NCBI RefSeq assembly: GCF_021917145.1
Contig: NC_061078.1
Coordinates: 7,231,076-7,295,075, forward strand
Length of the DNA stretch: 64,000 bases
Direction of reading: 5' to 3'
From: Hypomesus transpacificus
Taxonomy: Eukaryota; Chordata; Actinopteri; Osmeriformes; Osmeridae
This document shows, in pieces, positions 1-13,027 of the stretch. The notes below the pieces were generated by a model. It searched no databases. It was not told where the DNA came from and saw only the letters and a program-made list of their open reading frames with translations. The position numbers and the translations under genes are program-made. Position 1 is the stretch's first letter; each line of letters begins with the position of its first letter.

Positions 1-2175
1 AGAGAGAGAGAGACAGAGGTGTGTGAAGATGTTGAGATGCTGGGCTTTAGGAAACACTACCAAACAGATTTGTATCCAACCCAAGAACTGCGTTACGGGA
101 AGCTGAAAGCCAACCCTGGGATGATTATGTTTCGTGGCTCAGATAATAATATCTGATCTTTAAAACCTGAGGCCTGTCTATAGACCAATTATTTGTTTGT
201 AAACAATCGGGATGCGCGCGCACTGTGGCTGCAGAAAACCGGGAAAGGATAGCATTTTAAATGGCAAAAGGACCACACGGATAATACAAATAGTTAAATT
301 TAAAAAGACCAAAAGCGTCGAGGAGGACATGCCTATAGGAGAGAAAGCGATTACCCAATGATCTGTCGCATCAGAATTTTGATGCGGGACACGAAAGTCT
401 TGAAATTAGAGTGAGAATGTCGCCCGGTACAGACCGCATAGTCGAGCGGCAACCATGTCTTCACGTCATGTCACAAAGTTCATAATTTTACACTTTTACA
501 GTCAATTCTACATTTAAAAAGTCGAGCAGGGCAGCTTTCAAGAGATATGGGAATTATGATTTTAGTCAGCTGGTCCGATTATTTCTCTGATTTTTTTAAA
601 CTGGCAATCTGAGTGAGACTACATCCCAGTTACACTGTTTTGACGTTAGCCTCAGTCAGACTCGCTCACTGGCAGTGTGCACAATGTTGTATTTTACTCC
701 ATTCTACACCATAAACGTCAGGGAGGACTGCTTAATGAAGATGCGAGTCTGGTGAAGATAGCCAGAATCTCGGATTTCTTTAACCTGTCTGTTTCATTCG
801 TCATTTGCCTGAGAAAGCGACCTCCGTTAGCCAGGCTAGTTTTGCCCGATCACACTTGGACAGGCTATTTAAGGGTCGGGGTCAAGTGACTTTTGTGCAT
901 AGACAAGTGAACGTAAATGTATTTGTCCAAAGGCCAAGAGCCTCAAAAAGTTAATATCAAGCCCTGCAATCCAGTGGCCAGAGATATATGATGACCTGAA
1001 CGACACTCCAAGAGTAATAGAACGGGGAGAAGTTCGTCTTTTGCAACCCACATGCGCAGTTGAGCCTGCTTGACAGTTGTGTGACGTAGGGTGATAATTG
1101 GTCTCCTCTCCCACCAAATGAGTCACCTAATAGCTGACATACACAAACACTCACACGACACAGCAGAGGCTGCAGAGACAGCAGAGGTGTATGCATGGGA
1201 AGAAGTGCAGCAGGATGGAGATGTGTCCCTCAGCTGAGGAAGCAGTGTTAGGATTGAGACACGTCCGGACTATCATTAAAGGAAACCATGTCTCATTAAT
1301 CCCTGCTCCAGCAGACAGCATGACCAGTCAGCAAATCAGCATCCGGCTACAGACATCAGTGATAAATCGCATACGCTTAACGACATAAGCTCCCCCCCCC
1401 CACACACACACACATTCCACACCGCCACCACTCATCACCTTATAGAGACACAGGAAAGTGAAATAGTTGATAACAGAATGGGCAATGGCTCTTTTTGGAT
1501 TTCTTCCCCAGTGGATTTGGGGAAAGTGCTGCAAAGCAGAAAAACTTAAGCAGCTAATAAAGTAACGACACACTTACGCACACAGTCGTCTGTATGTTGA
1601 GTGAGTGTGAAGGATGGGGTTTTCTGCGTGTGTATGTGTATGTGTGTGTGGTGCTCTGTGTGTGTCTGCATGTGTAGTTATGCTGCCTGGGTTGGACAGT
1701 ATGAATACCATACACCAGAGCAAAAACAAAAGGTCCATGTACCAGTAGATGAACTGGTAGGCTGACGGAAAAGACATGAGAGCTACAATAAAGACAAGAG
1801 AACGAAAGCGAGAGAGACAGAGAGAGAGAGGGGGGTGGGAGAAGAAGACAGAGAAAGCAAGGTAGAGAGAATGACAGATGGAGTGAGAGAAAGGGAGAGA
1901 GAGAGATGGGGGTTGTTTATTTTTCTACTCTCCCTCAAGCTAGAGGAATATGCATCTGAGAGACAAATTGAGTGCATGACACCTAAATCCCTGCAACGGA
2001 AGCATCCTGACATGTTGCTTCTTTCTTCTGCTGTCACACACACACACACACATTAACATGCACAGCCACAAAAACATACATACACTCACTCACACAAACA
2101 CATGCAAACATAAATATGGCGATGCACCAATACGCACCCACATATTTCATATAATATACCATTACACTGTACAGT

Positions 2176-2225
<50 letters not shown>

Positions 2226-2268
2226 ACCCAGACATACACCAGGACATGACACCTGTGTGACAGACATT
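1..2268. other. Non-coding stretch, no gene recognised
   Basis: No open frame here resembles a known protein, and none is bounded by convincing splice sites. The stretch holds mixed single-copy-looking DNA (1-1380), short CA/TG and GA tracts (about 1390-1420, 1610-1670, 1800-1910, 2035-2055) and a longer (CA)n tract at about 2178-2220. It could be intron or intergenic DNA of a gene outside the window. Confidence 0.6.
2178..2220. repeat. (CA)n microsatellite
   Basis: An almost uninterrupted CA dinucleotide tract of about 43 bp, followed by degenerate CA-rich sequence to about 2245. It creates spurious His/Thr open frames. Confidence 0.95.
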
Positions 2269-2412
2269 GGCCGGGTTTCCCAGATTTGTTAAGAAGCTCT
2301 TAACGCTCAGAGCTTGTTAGGAGCATTCTAAGAACGCTCTGGAACGCTCTTAGAATGATGTTAAGAAGCTCTTAGCGTTAAGAGCTTCTTAACGAATCTG
2401 GGAAACCCGGCC
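2269..2412. mobile_element. Palindromic MITE-like element, 144 bp
   Basis: The two ends are long inverted repeats. Both ends read GGCCGGGTTTCCCAGATT inward, and the match continues imperfectly through the AAGAAGCTCTTAACGCT region for about 40 bp per arm. A small centre rich in AAGAACGCTCT-like units lies between the arms. The trinucleotide ATT lies directly outside both ends and may be a 3-bp target-site duplication. There is no coding capacity. The structure fits a non-autonomous DNA transposon. A 3-bp duplication would suggest PIF/Harbinger, but ATT is not the usual TWA, so the superfamily is left open. Confidence 0.75.
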
Positions 2413-3114
2413 ATTAAGAGAGCCCCTTGACAGCTTGTCTGTGTATCTGTGTGTTTTTGTGTGTTTGTGTGTGTTTTTAACACAGTAGCCAGGACAAGGT
2501 TGCCAAGTTTTGACCAAGCAGCAGGTTTAGTGCAGTGACAATGTTTAACTAATGAGAATAAGCCTGCCTGTTAACTTGAGTCTTATGTGTGTGCATGTGT
2601 GTGTGTGTGACAGCTGGGTTTGGATGCAGGTTAAATTCAGTTTACCAGGGCACAGCTGCCCCCCCAACAAACACACTCCTCTGTGAGCTCTAGGAACTCT
2701 AGAGCTGGCCCATCTAGACTGACCTAGGCCCAGATAGAGCTATTCCAGACAGAACCAGGTCCAAAGGGAGCCAGGCCCAGCTAGGCCAGGCCCAGGGAGA
2801 CTGAAAGCCCCAGCTGCAGGACGAAGTGATTTCACTTCGTACCCCCTCCCACCCTACCTACACCCTGAGACACAAACTATCATCAACATCACCACTAACG
2901 TGGTTGCCTGTCTGTTTGTCTGCCTGCCTGCCTGTCTGTGTGCCTGTGTTATAACCTGGCAGAGAAAGAAAATAGGGCAAAACTAGTTCAAGAATAAAGG
3001 AGAGAGTGTGTGTGTGTGTGTGTGTGTGTGTGAGCTGTCATGTCAGCCAGCTCAGAGTGTCCCTGGTTAGACAGTGTTTGTCATAACCTAGCCCACACTG
3101 AATACAGAAAATCC

Positions 3115-3262
3115 CCCTCTCCCTCTCCCTCTCCCTCTCCCTCTCCCTCTCCCTCTCCCTCTCCCTCTCCCCTCTCCCTCTCCCTCTCCCTCTCCCTCTC
3201 CCTCTCCCTCTCCCTCTCTCTCTCTCTCTCGCTCTGTCTCTCTCTCTCTCTCTCGCTCTCCC
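3115..3262. repeat. (CCCTCT)n hexanucleotide repeat grading into (CT)n
   Basis: About 16 copies of CCCTCT run from 3115 to about 3216 with one interruption near 3170, then grade into CT dinucleotides. The minus strand is a regular series of GGG runs. The long Ser/Pro and Arg/Glu frames here are repeat artefacts. Confidence 0.95.
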
Positions 3263-4941
3263 TTTATCTCTCTCTCTGGCCAATCTCTTCCATGTCCTAG
3301 CAGGATAGTTACATTGTAGAGACATGGACAACTCAGCTTTATTACCTAGTACAATTCAGCAACAGTAAATAAAGACTGTTTATCCAAGAACTCCTCTCCA
3401 ATTCTTACTGTAGATCCCAGTGAATGCCACACACACACACACACACAGATGTGTGTGTCCCACACAAGGACAGTAGTTCTATGGACCCAGTGGAGTTACC
3501 TTGCCTCTAAGGTTATGAACTCTGTTTAATATTGTCTGGATTTAATGACTTAATTAGAAGGGTTCCCCAGCTGGCCCCCAGCGTGGCTCCACCTACATCT
3601 CACCTTTAATAATGCTGTCATCACGCTCTGTTAATTAGACAAGTATAATCAAGCCTGTCCCCAAGGACAGCACTGGGGCTCACAGACAGAACCCTGGCAT
3701 CCTGATAACACTGCTGGAGAAATATCAACATTCACTCTGGAGAGGAGAAAAACAAAGAGAATAGGAGTGAAGAGATGAGAAGATGAAGTTTCCCTCACTC
3801 TCATAGTACAACATCATTGCTCTGTCAGGCTTGGCACAACAGGGATGGATGGAGTGAAGAAGGGAGGGGGAGAGAGAGAGAGGGAAGGCAGGAGGGGGTA
3901 ACATACTTGAGTTAGAGTAGCGAACGCTACCCCCTGTGGCATATACAGTCATTAGCATAGGATAGAGAAACAGTAAACTACTCTCTTAAATACGCCTGAG
4001 GTCTTTCTCAATAGAGAAAGACAGAACAAGGATAGATGAGGAGTAGTAGAGGTTAGGAGCTGATCCCAGTATCCTGACATCTCTTCTTCAGGAAGACAAA
4101 ACACATTCATATCCAGACCATCATTAAGAGACTGTTAATAGTCTGGACTCCAGAGCATGGATCAACTGCTGTACTGGAGGTACATGGAGGCCAAGGAGTC
4201 TGTGAGTGTATGTGTGTGTGATGGAGGGGGGGGGGGGGGGGCAGTGTTATTAGGCTTATCTGTCAGTACACAGTACATGTGAACACAGCAATAAACACAG
4301 TAACACTCTAATGTTCCACATGGCTCCAGCATTTAGAGGGAGTGTGAGGTGTGTGTGTGTGTTTTGTAAAGAGCTACTTCTACGACTGTTACACCTGCTA
4401 CACGCACAGATGCTAGAGCCACGTATCCGAGTGGACCATGGAAACTACTAGAAAACGCCCCCATCAAAAGTCCCGGAGAGAGAAGGATTTTTGGTACATT
4501 TGCATATTGCCACGGCTGTCCTCTGCCTAGGCTGCGTAACCAACAGCAACCACGGGGGGATCGTTCATGTTTGAGACGCTTTTGAAATGTTGAAACGAAC
4601 GTTCTAAAAACTGACACGTCAAATCTCAAGGCGAGATGACGAGGGATGGAGTGTTACCTGGGGCTGCCTGGTTGGCCCCGCTGAGGGCCCGCAGCGCAGG
4701 AACAGAACCAGGCTGAGACACGACCTGAAAAAGCTCGCTTGCAACCATAACAACCATAACAACTCCAAAGACTACATGTAATCATCACATTAGTGCTCTG
4801 AGCAACCATGTTGTGATCTGCAGGGGAGAGAGAGGGCATAATTGAAACAAGCGATTGTAGTCCCTAATGAACAGGCAGGTCATTACGATCACCAGCCATT
4901 ACTTAGCCACTGTGTTCCACATGCACGCACACACTCAAAAG

Positions 4942-4975
<34 letters not shown>

Positions 4976-5342
4976 AACAGACAAACAGTATGTTTCATAC
5001 ACACGCACAAACTGTTCATTATCTAGGCTCACACACAGGCACCGTGATGGAGGGGTGAGTGCAGCTGAAATTAGACTAGATTGTTTTCCACACTGTTTAT
5101 TATTCCCTTCCCCTGCTGGTGTGTGAGAGTGTTGGGGGGGAGGGGGGGTGTGAAGAGGGCCCGGGGGGGAGATCACCAGGCCGATCAGCAATAAGAGAAC
5201 CACGTGAATGGCGAGAGACATAAGTCAATGGATGGATAGATAGATGGATATATGGATAGAGGGATGGAAATAATTCAATCAATAAATACACCTCCCTTCT
5301 TACTCTCAATCTGTCTTTCTCTCTACATCCCATTTCCTCACT

Positions 5343-5363
5343 CTCCCCCCCACCCCCCCCCCC

Positions 5364-5405
<42 letters not shown>

Positions 5406-5424
5406 CCTGTCTCTCTCTCTCTCG
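5343..5424. repeat. Poly-C tract followed by (CT)n
   Basis: C-runs with single interruptions at about 5345-5363 pass into CT dinucleotides to about 5424. The sequence is polypyrimidine on the plus strand and purine-only on the minus strand. Confidence 0.9.
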
Positions 5425-5564
5425 TTCTCTCTCTCCGCAGACAGGATTTGGAGGGGAGTTTCACACCACAAATGAGCTTCCCCTCTTAGCGTCTCTAGTG
5501 GGATGCAGAAAGAGGAGTAAATCTTTTGACTAAAAAGGGATGAGAGGAAAGTGGAGGAGAAGAG

Positions 5565-5705
5565 AGGAGGACAGGATGGTAGAGGATATAGGAGAAGAGA
5601 GGAGAGGAGGAGAGGATAGTAGAGGATTTAGGAGAAGAGAGGAGGAGAGGAGGAAAGGATAGTAGAGGATATAGGAGAATAGAGGAGAGGAAGACAGGAG
5701 GAAAA
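5565..5705. repeat. GA-rich minisatellite, about 43-bp period
   Basis: Three imperfect copies of a purine unit containing ATAGTAGAGGAT(A/T)TAGGAGAA, spaced about 43 bp apart, within a longer AGGAG-rich tract. Confidence 0.75.
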
Positions 5706-6212
5706 GAAAGGAAAGAAATTGTTAGTGCGAATGAGCTCTTCTTCAAGGTCAGTGAGAACAGACCGATTAAACCAGAGAGACGCCCATGGTCTCTGTCCTG
5801 GTTGTTCTGGGGTATTAGAAGATTGAGCTGTAGGATCCAGCTAAGCCTGGTCTGGCCTGGTCTGGTCAGGCTCCAATACCTTCAAACGTTGACCAAAACT
5901 TTCATGGGGCTTATTATTGGGGGTTATTATAGTAATGGAGAGAGTGTGTGTGTGTGTGTGTGTGCATGTGTGATATAACAAGCTGACAGATTGACAGACG
6001 GAAGTTCAGTTCAGCCACTAGGAAGCTGCTAAATGTCAGTGTCTATCTGGGCTCCAGCCCACACAGAACCCCTCCTTACCAGGCGCTGCCTGCCTACATG
6101 CTGGCTATTAGCATATCCAGCCATCTACATATGGCAAGGTTACCAGGGGCACGGCACACTGAGGCGCTCAGCGTGGACTATGATGGCTGAATACAAACTG
6201 CTCTGCTTACCG

Positions 6213-6244
<32 letters not shown>

Positions 6245-7995
6245 AGTACACAGGCACACTCACACACACTCTCACACAAACGTTTTCTCACACAAACTTT
6301 CACTAACCCACACACCCACACACACACACACTGCTAGCTCCTGTCGCTCTCAACAGCTGTTCTGGTTAGTCATTAGAGGCTCCACCAGCACCTAGTCTGC
6401 CGGGACTAAGGAGAGACTTCCAACCACACGAGGGGAGGAGGGGAATAGAAAGAAAGAAAGAAAGAAAGAGTACAAGAGAAAGAGAGAGAGAAGGAGGGAG
6501 AGAGGTGTACGGGTAGTATTCCACTCCCACTCAGTCTGTCAGGAGGTAGAGATGCAGACTCTGATGTAATCCAGTGAGCTCTCAGCTCAGCCATAGATAG
6601 AGCCACAGATAAAGAAGTCAATGTGAGCCATTTCATAACCCGGCCAGGAATAGTTATTATACACAAGCAGACACACACACACACAAACACCCTCATTATA
6701 ATAGGATGGTAGGATAACCAGTAAAAGAGCAGCTTGATAACTTATGGTCATTTTCTCTGTTCGCTGGAGCTCTAGTCTCAAAGGAGGATTTGAGTATGAG
6801 AGTGTATATGTGTGTGTGTGTGAATGGGAGCTAAAAGGAAAGCATCCGGGCAGAACAAACCAGCCTGTGGGCTAACATGCTACTACGCTAAGACACAGCT
6901 CTTACTGTACACATACCCCCTGGCAAGACCTGACTGAACTACTGTACAACCTTTGACCTTTGCTCAGGTCGCTATGGTTAATGCAATTGGTTATGGTCAG
7001 ATTTGAACTCGGGGGTATTAAAGATCATCTTGAAGGAGGTGATGGCTAGAGGGGCTAAAGTGGAGGGCAGGAGAGAGGGCAGTACAGAAAGGGACAGCAC
7101 AGTACATGTGAGTGAGCAGTCGTGTGCATGTGCAGGCATCCCCTGCTGTTCAGGGGGGCTAGACGGAGACGGAGACGATGATGTCACCAGACACTTTGGC
7201 AGCACAAGAACTTCCTCACTGGACCAGATACAGGCTGACACGCACACACAAACATACGCTCAGACACACATGTAGACGGAAACACACTCAGATGCTCATT
7301 CACATACACACACAGACATACGAAATACACCACACTTCCTGGACTGTGCTATTTAGAATATCAACCAGCAGCGCACACAGAAACACAGAGCCTGGTTTAG
7401 CTCCCTTCATGTTTGCAGAAACAAGGCAGATTAAGAGCAGATGGAAGCCGCCATGATTAGCTCCGCCAGCTACACAAGTTTATCAGACACAGTCAGAGGC
7501 TGCCGAGTGTTGGGGATTAACTTCTTACAGTTTATCACCAAGCAGCACCGCGTTTATTATGGTCTGGTTGCTGCTCCTTCTGCCCAGAGAGGAGAGGAGA
7601 GGAGAGGAAAGGAGAAGAGGAGAGGAGAGGAGGAGTCAAAGATGAGAGGATAGGAGAGGACAGGGGAGGGAAGGGAAACTAAAAGACAGTACAGGACAGG
7701 ACAGGAGGTAAAGATAGGAAGAGAGGACAGTATCAGGGTATCAGATCAGGATAGCAGAGGACAGGAAAGGAGAGGAGAACAGAGGACAGGAAAGGAGAAC
7801 AGAGGACAGGAAAGGAAAGATCATTTACTATTTGAAGAGGTTCAAAAGTTCCATCTATTACAGGAAGCCATGTTGGTGTCAGAGCCCCCCTCCAGTAATA
7901 GACCTGCTCTCTGTATGAGTGTCCATCTGGCAAAGAGAGAGAGCAGAGAGGGGACGAGGAACAGAGCGAGATTTAGGGAGAGGGGTATCCAGTTT

Positions 7996-7998
<3 letters not shown>

Positions 7999-8089
<91 letters not shown>
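7999..8089. repeat. (GA)n microsatellite
   Basis: A pure GA tract of about 90 bp. It yields an Arg/Glu open frame on the plus strand and Leu/Ser on the minus strand, and neither is a gene. Confidence 0.97.
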
Positions 8090-8093
<4 letters not shown>

Positions 8094-9317
8094 AAGAGAA
8101 ACAGTGATGAACAAAGAGGAACAGAGAGCAGGAGAGTGAAAGAGAGAGGGCTGGAGAGCAGGTGCAGACAGACCTGGGGTGAGAGGCTGGAGATATCGGG
8201 AGAGACCCCGGCAGCAGAGAGACGGCCTTCCCCCAGAATGGGAGCCGTCCTGGACCATTAGCTCTAATGGCTGTGGTCCTGTAATGTTGTTACTCCGGGA
8301 GACCTTGTCGGGAATATTTATATCAAAATGACTAAGTGGACTGTCTCAGTATTGAACCTGAGGATGGGTGTGCGTGTGTGTGTGTGTCTGCTTGTCTGGA
8401 ACTGATGTCGGGTGGAGAAAGTCTCACTGTTCTTCCTCCTTGTTCTGTATCCCTCTTCCTCTCCACACTGATGTGCATGTGAGTTTAGGGACGTGAAAAA
8501 TAGTGCATGTTTGTGTTTGTTCAGGGAGACGGCTGGATCGTGTGCCAGTTTCATGTTGAGTCATACATGCTGACTGTGTTGTAGTTGTATGTGAGTAAAT
8601 GACTTCTTCATGGTCCACCATCGCTCTGCTGTGGAGGTGAGGACAGATGACTAATAGAGACAAGTCATTCAGGGACAATGTGAATGGAGGTTGGTGTCAG
8701 GGAAAAGTCCCTCGGAGGAGCTAAGCTCCGGGTATTACTCTGGACTGGTGACAGGTCTGGGACCTAGGCAGAGACTAGGAGGGATTCAGGGAAGGAGGAG
8801 AGTAAGCAGGAGAGACAGCAGGGGGGATGTTGGAGAGGACTGAGGAAAACGAGAGGAGAGGGCAGGGGGGCGAAGTGTCAGGTGTCGACTACTCTCATCT
8901 ACAGTCGTAAATGAGTGCATTTGCACACACACACTATCACAAACACACACACTATCACAAACACACACATTAACAAACACACACATATAAACAAACACAC
9001 ACACACATTATAAACGCACACTTGCCCAAACATACACACACATATTTTGAGTGAAGCCTTCTAAACCATCAGCTGTTATCAGCGTGGGACGCTAATGCTT
9101 CTCTGGAGAGATGGATCAGAAGCAAATGCACGCATACGCGCGCGCGCGCACACACACACACAACCCTGACTCTGCCCACACATGCTCCTGACTGTACACA
9201 CATACAGTAAGCACCACATCTGACTAAAGAAACACATTTCATCTGATCCTGACACACACACACCAGAGAGAGAGAGGATGGAAGAGAGAGAAAGACAAAC
9301 AGACAGACAGACAAACA

Positions 9318-9366
9318 GATAGACAGACCGATAGACAGATAGATAGATAGATAGATAGACAGATAG
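9318..9366. repeat. (GATA)n/(GACA)n microsatellite
   Basis: Mixed GATA and GACA tetranucleotides, preceded by CAGACAGACAGA sequence from about 9295. GATA/GACA tracts are common in fish genomes. Confidence 0.9.
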
Positions 9367-9944
9367 ATGTGGAGTGTGGGCGTAGCTGCATGTCAGAGTC
9401 AGAGAAGGAGGGCAACCAGAGAGGCTCTCCACAACAAATTCATTATCCTCTCGTCCACAAAAACATGGCTGCCGCACAACGACCCTACAGGAGGCGTGGG
9501 TGGGGAGCAGGGGGGCGCCATCACCACAAAGGCTTTGTGCAAAACACTTACCCGCAGCAGCCAATCATGGACCTCCTCCAGCTCTGATGGAACACTGAGT
9601 GGGAGGGCAGGTCCTACAGCGCCAACGTGAGCCCAAAGATCTGCCAACGTGAGTTCAAGTGCTTTACTAGGTTAGACATTCACCTTGGGTAGTTTGAGTT
9701 AGAATAGGGAGTAGAGCTGGAGTTTGTCAAAACTAAAGTTTAGGGCAAAAGGAGGATTTCAGGTTCACCATCCGGGTTTAAACTACAAGCTCAGTCCCTC
9801 CCAACATACATAGTGAGTAGTGTTGGACAGTGGGGCTCCTGACAGAACTTAAAAACACATATGGCACACAGTGAGTAGAAGTGTCTCCATGAAGACAAAC
9901 ACTCAGAGCTCTTCTTGGTGCCGCCTGGGTCTGTAGAGGAGGAA

Positions 9945-10133
9945 AGACACCTCCTCCTCTTCCACTTCCTCTTCCTTCTCCTCCTCCTCCTCCTCCTCCA
10001 CCTCCTCTTCCATCTCCTCCTCCTCCTCCTCCTCCACCTCCTCTTCCTTCTGCTCCTCCTCCTCCTCCTCCTCCTCCTCCTCCTCCTCCACCTCCTCTTC
10101 CTACTCCTCCTCCTCCTTGTCCTGTCCCTCCTA
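9945..10133. repeat. (CTC)n trinucleotide repeat array
   Basis: About 190 bp of CTC/TCC triplets with scattered CTT and CAC triplets. The 240-residue minus-strand Arg-rich frame and the poly-Leu plus-strand frame over this segment are products of the repeat. Confidence 0.95.
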
Positions 10134-10253
10134 CACCTGCTCCTGCTCCTTCTCCTCTCATAAGGCCGTTGTGGAGATGCTGTCCCTAGAGTCATCTGAG
10201 GTGGAGCTGCTAATGAGATTATCCCCCTCATGTCATTATTAAACAACCGCTGC

Positions 10254-10260
10254 TCCCCCC

Positions 10261-10312
<52 letters not shown>
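10254..10312. repeat. Poly-C followed by (CT)n
   Basis: A C-run of about 17 bp directly followed by about 36 bp of CT dinucleotides. It is the same arrangement as at 5343-5424. Confidence 0.9.
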
Positions 10313-10314
<2 letters not shown>

Positions 10315-12779
10315 GCCTTTCTCTTTCTACCCCCTCCCATTCCTCTTCCAGTGTGTTATGCAGCAGGGTAAGAGGGTCTAGTAGCGAATTAGAGCTGTGA
10401 AATGACTCCAGTAAATGAGGAGGTGGAGGATGGAGAGAGATGGAAAGACAGAACGGGAGAAAGAAGAGAAAGTACAGAAACAAACTGTCAATGCACACAA
10501 AATATATTCTCAATTATTTCTGTCCTCCTCCATCTTCTCTTCCCCTCTCCTCCGCTCTGCCCCCCTCTTCTCCACTCTTTTTCTCTCCTCTACTTGCCTC
10601 CCTTCTCCCACAGGTTCAACCAGAATTTACACATGAATACGGGCTATAAAGTTCATAATCAATTAGAGGTCTCCATCACGACAGTGCCCTTTCCCAGCCC
10701 GACATCCTCCTCCTGCCTGACCACAGACAGTCTGCTGCCGAGACCTGCTGGCCTTTTTACTTCCTCATTATGCATTCTACCTTTCTACAGCAAACCAGTC
10801 CTCATATCCCGTTCACACCAGCCAGTTAGCCAGCCAGTGTGTCAACCACTCAGTTAGTAATCATCCATTCAGCCATCCAGCCAGTAAGCTAGTCAGCTGT
10901 CCATTCAGCCGGCCATCCATTTAACCAGTCAGCCAGCTTTACTCTCTGTTTTCTGATCGCTACAGTAGTTTAGTATTTTCATTACATTTTATGGAGACAG
11001 GTTTTTCTGCCCAGATAATACTCTCAATCAAGAGGAAAAACGTTCCTGGTGATTTAATGAAATTGTTATTTGAATGACATTCTAGTCGGTAAGCGATATC
11101 ACAAGCTACAAGATATATAGGAGAACACGGACTGGAGAGGAAATGAAAATGTGGTGTCTTGGGGAGAGACAGAAGGAAAAGATAGCGTGAGTCCTGATAG
11201 TCTCTTGAAATGAGTCAGTCAAATAGTTATCAGTACCTCTGTGCTTTATGAGGTAATCAAGTTTGACAGATAATAGATAATGTGATCAGTCACAGTGAGC
11301 TAGTCTCACTTCAGGGTAGTCCTTTAAGACTAGGAATAACTTTTTTCTAACAGGGAACTAGCTGTACTTGTCTTAGCTACAATACCAAGCGCTGATTGGA
11401 CAGACACTCCAGGGACTGAGCTAATCGGAGACTCCGGGGGCAAGTTGATCTGCTCATTTGTCTCAGCTACAATACCGCGTGATGGGGTGAATGTTCCTCA
11501 CAAACTGACAAACGGATTGGACAGACAATCAGATGTCTATCCCGCTCGGATTGGACAGATGTTACAGGCATTGTGTTTTTTAGACAGACACACTGACACT
11601 GAGCTATCCAAGTCACAGCCCTCACTGGGATCATTAGAGCAAGGAGGGGACAGTCTGGACACCCTGTTGGGCCCTCTGAGACCGTCACCACTGTGGGTGA
11701 TGAAACCCTGAAAACCCCCCCAGCTCTTCAGTTCACCTATGGCTGGGCTTTATTCAGCTGTCTCAGTAATCTCTCTTATTCCACTCTCTATCACTCAGGA
11801 TCTCTCCACCTCCTTTTTTCTCACTCCATATTTGATTCTCTCCCTCTCTCTCCATCTCTCGCTCCATGTCTTCCTTTCTCCCTCAAGAGATAGTGAGAGA
11901 TGAAGGGGAGAGACAGAGACAGAAAAAGAGTGAGTGTAAGAGCGAAGGAGTGAGCTTGTAAAAGACAGAACAGCAAGAGGGAGTTATAACAGAAAAAGAC
12001 AGGAAGTGAAGGCAAGAGATTTAATGAGGAGGATGCAATCATTTTCCACTCCTAATTCCTAATCTTTCTTCATGTACACTACAGTGCTTGTGGGTGTTCT
12101 GATAGTGCCACACTGCCACCACGTGGACAAGGAAGTAACAACATGAGAACAATTCTATTTTCTGTTGCTCTTATTTGTTCCTCACTTGCTTTTGGACTAC
12201 CCTACCTTGGAAACACAAAGCACATGGGTCTGCTGAGGTGAAGCCTCATGCTCTAAGCTGATCTCAACATTCCTGACATCGCTGATGGTATGAGGCTGTC
12301 CAAGCACAGCCTGGTCATCTCACACTGACAACTGCTTGTTAAAAAAGTGTTTTCCATTACCCCAAAACAATCAGTAAACAATTAACCAACAAATGAATGC
12401 ATTTACAAAACGTCTCACCTTGGTCTGAATGCTGAACGAGCATGTAAAAAAAATATCTGTGTCATGCCATGGTGGCCTCCAACTCCCTTGCTAGAGTCAC
12501 CAAACAACCTGTACTGGATAAGACTGCTGTTCCCCAGGTATGTGTGGTTGTGGCTTTCTAGATCATACTATAGTGTTGAATGTTACATCTATAAGCTGCT
12601 GTCCAATGGATCTGACGGATGGGCGTCACTGTTGAGAGAGAATTGACATGAAGAATCAAACAACTTTGACTCACACGTGTCACTTGTCCTGATAACATTA
12701 CTCTTTAGATATTCACATTCCTTATCTCATCATTGTCTAAGCTAGGAAATACATATACATGGTTACGTTTGGATTTAAA

Positions 12780-13027
12780 TAAAGAACCCTTGTAAATTTC
12801 GTACTTTAGACTCATTTAGGGCATTATACTGTAGTCGCCCCCAAAATGTATCTACTCGCGCTATAAACGGGTGTCTTTTTGATTGGCCAAGGAAGCACGC
12901 GCACATCGTTACGTGGTGTCTTTAATCCCGCCCATCTTTCGTTGTTTCTGGCAGTAGATTGTTGTGCTAGCTAGCTGGCTAACAGTCAGTCAGGTGTTTT
13001 GCTTCTGTCAAGCGTAACTAGCTAACA
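12780..13027 (+). promoter_or_regulatory. acp2: acp2 promoter and 5'UTR region
   Basis: The first coding exon starts at 13028, so this segment should hold the promoter and 5'UTR. An inverted CCAAT box (ATTGG, 12882-12886) lies in the sequence GATTGGCCAA, about 145 bp upstream of the ATG. CpG-containing sequence and a TTTAATCCCGCCC stretch, a possible Sp1-like site, follow. No TATA box is clear, which fits a housekeeping lysosomal gene. The transcription start is not determined. Confidence 0.45.

Larger units (their letters stand above)
2413..12779. other. Gene-poor, microsatellite-rich region upstream of acp2
   Basis: About 10 kb without a recognisable gene. All long open frames coincide with CA, GA, CT, CTC or GATA repeats and encode monotonous His/Thr, Arg/Glu, Ser/Leu or Arg-rich strings. 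A few patches look unlike simple sequence and may be conserved non-coding DNA (for example 3530-3665 and 10615-10680). One short minus-strand segment (9553-9640) ends in a good splice donor but cannot be assigned. Confidence 0.55.

Noticed and set aside
9079..9564. 161-codon minus-strand frame with Cys/Val-rich repeats
   Set aside because: Spans CA, GATA and GACA microsatellites; no domain.
9791..10513. 240-codon minus-strand open frame, the second longest in the window, Arg-rich
   Set aside because: Most of it translates the CTC/TCC and CT repeats. Composition is monotonous, with no domain or splice context.
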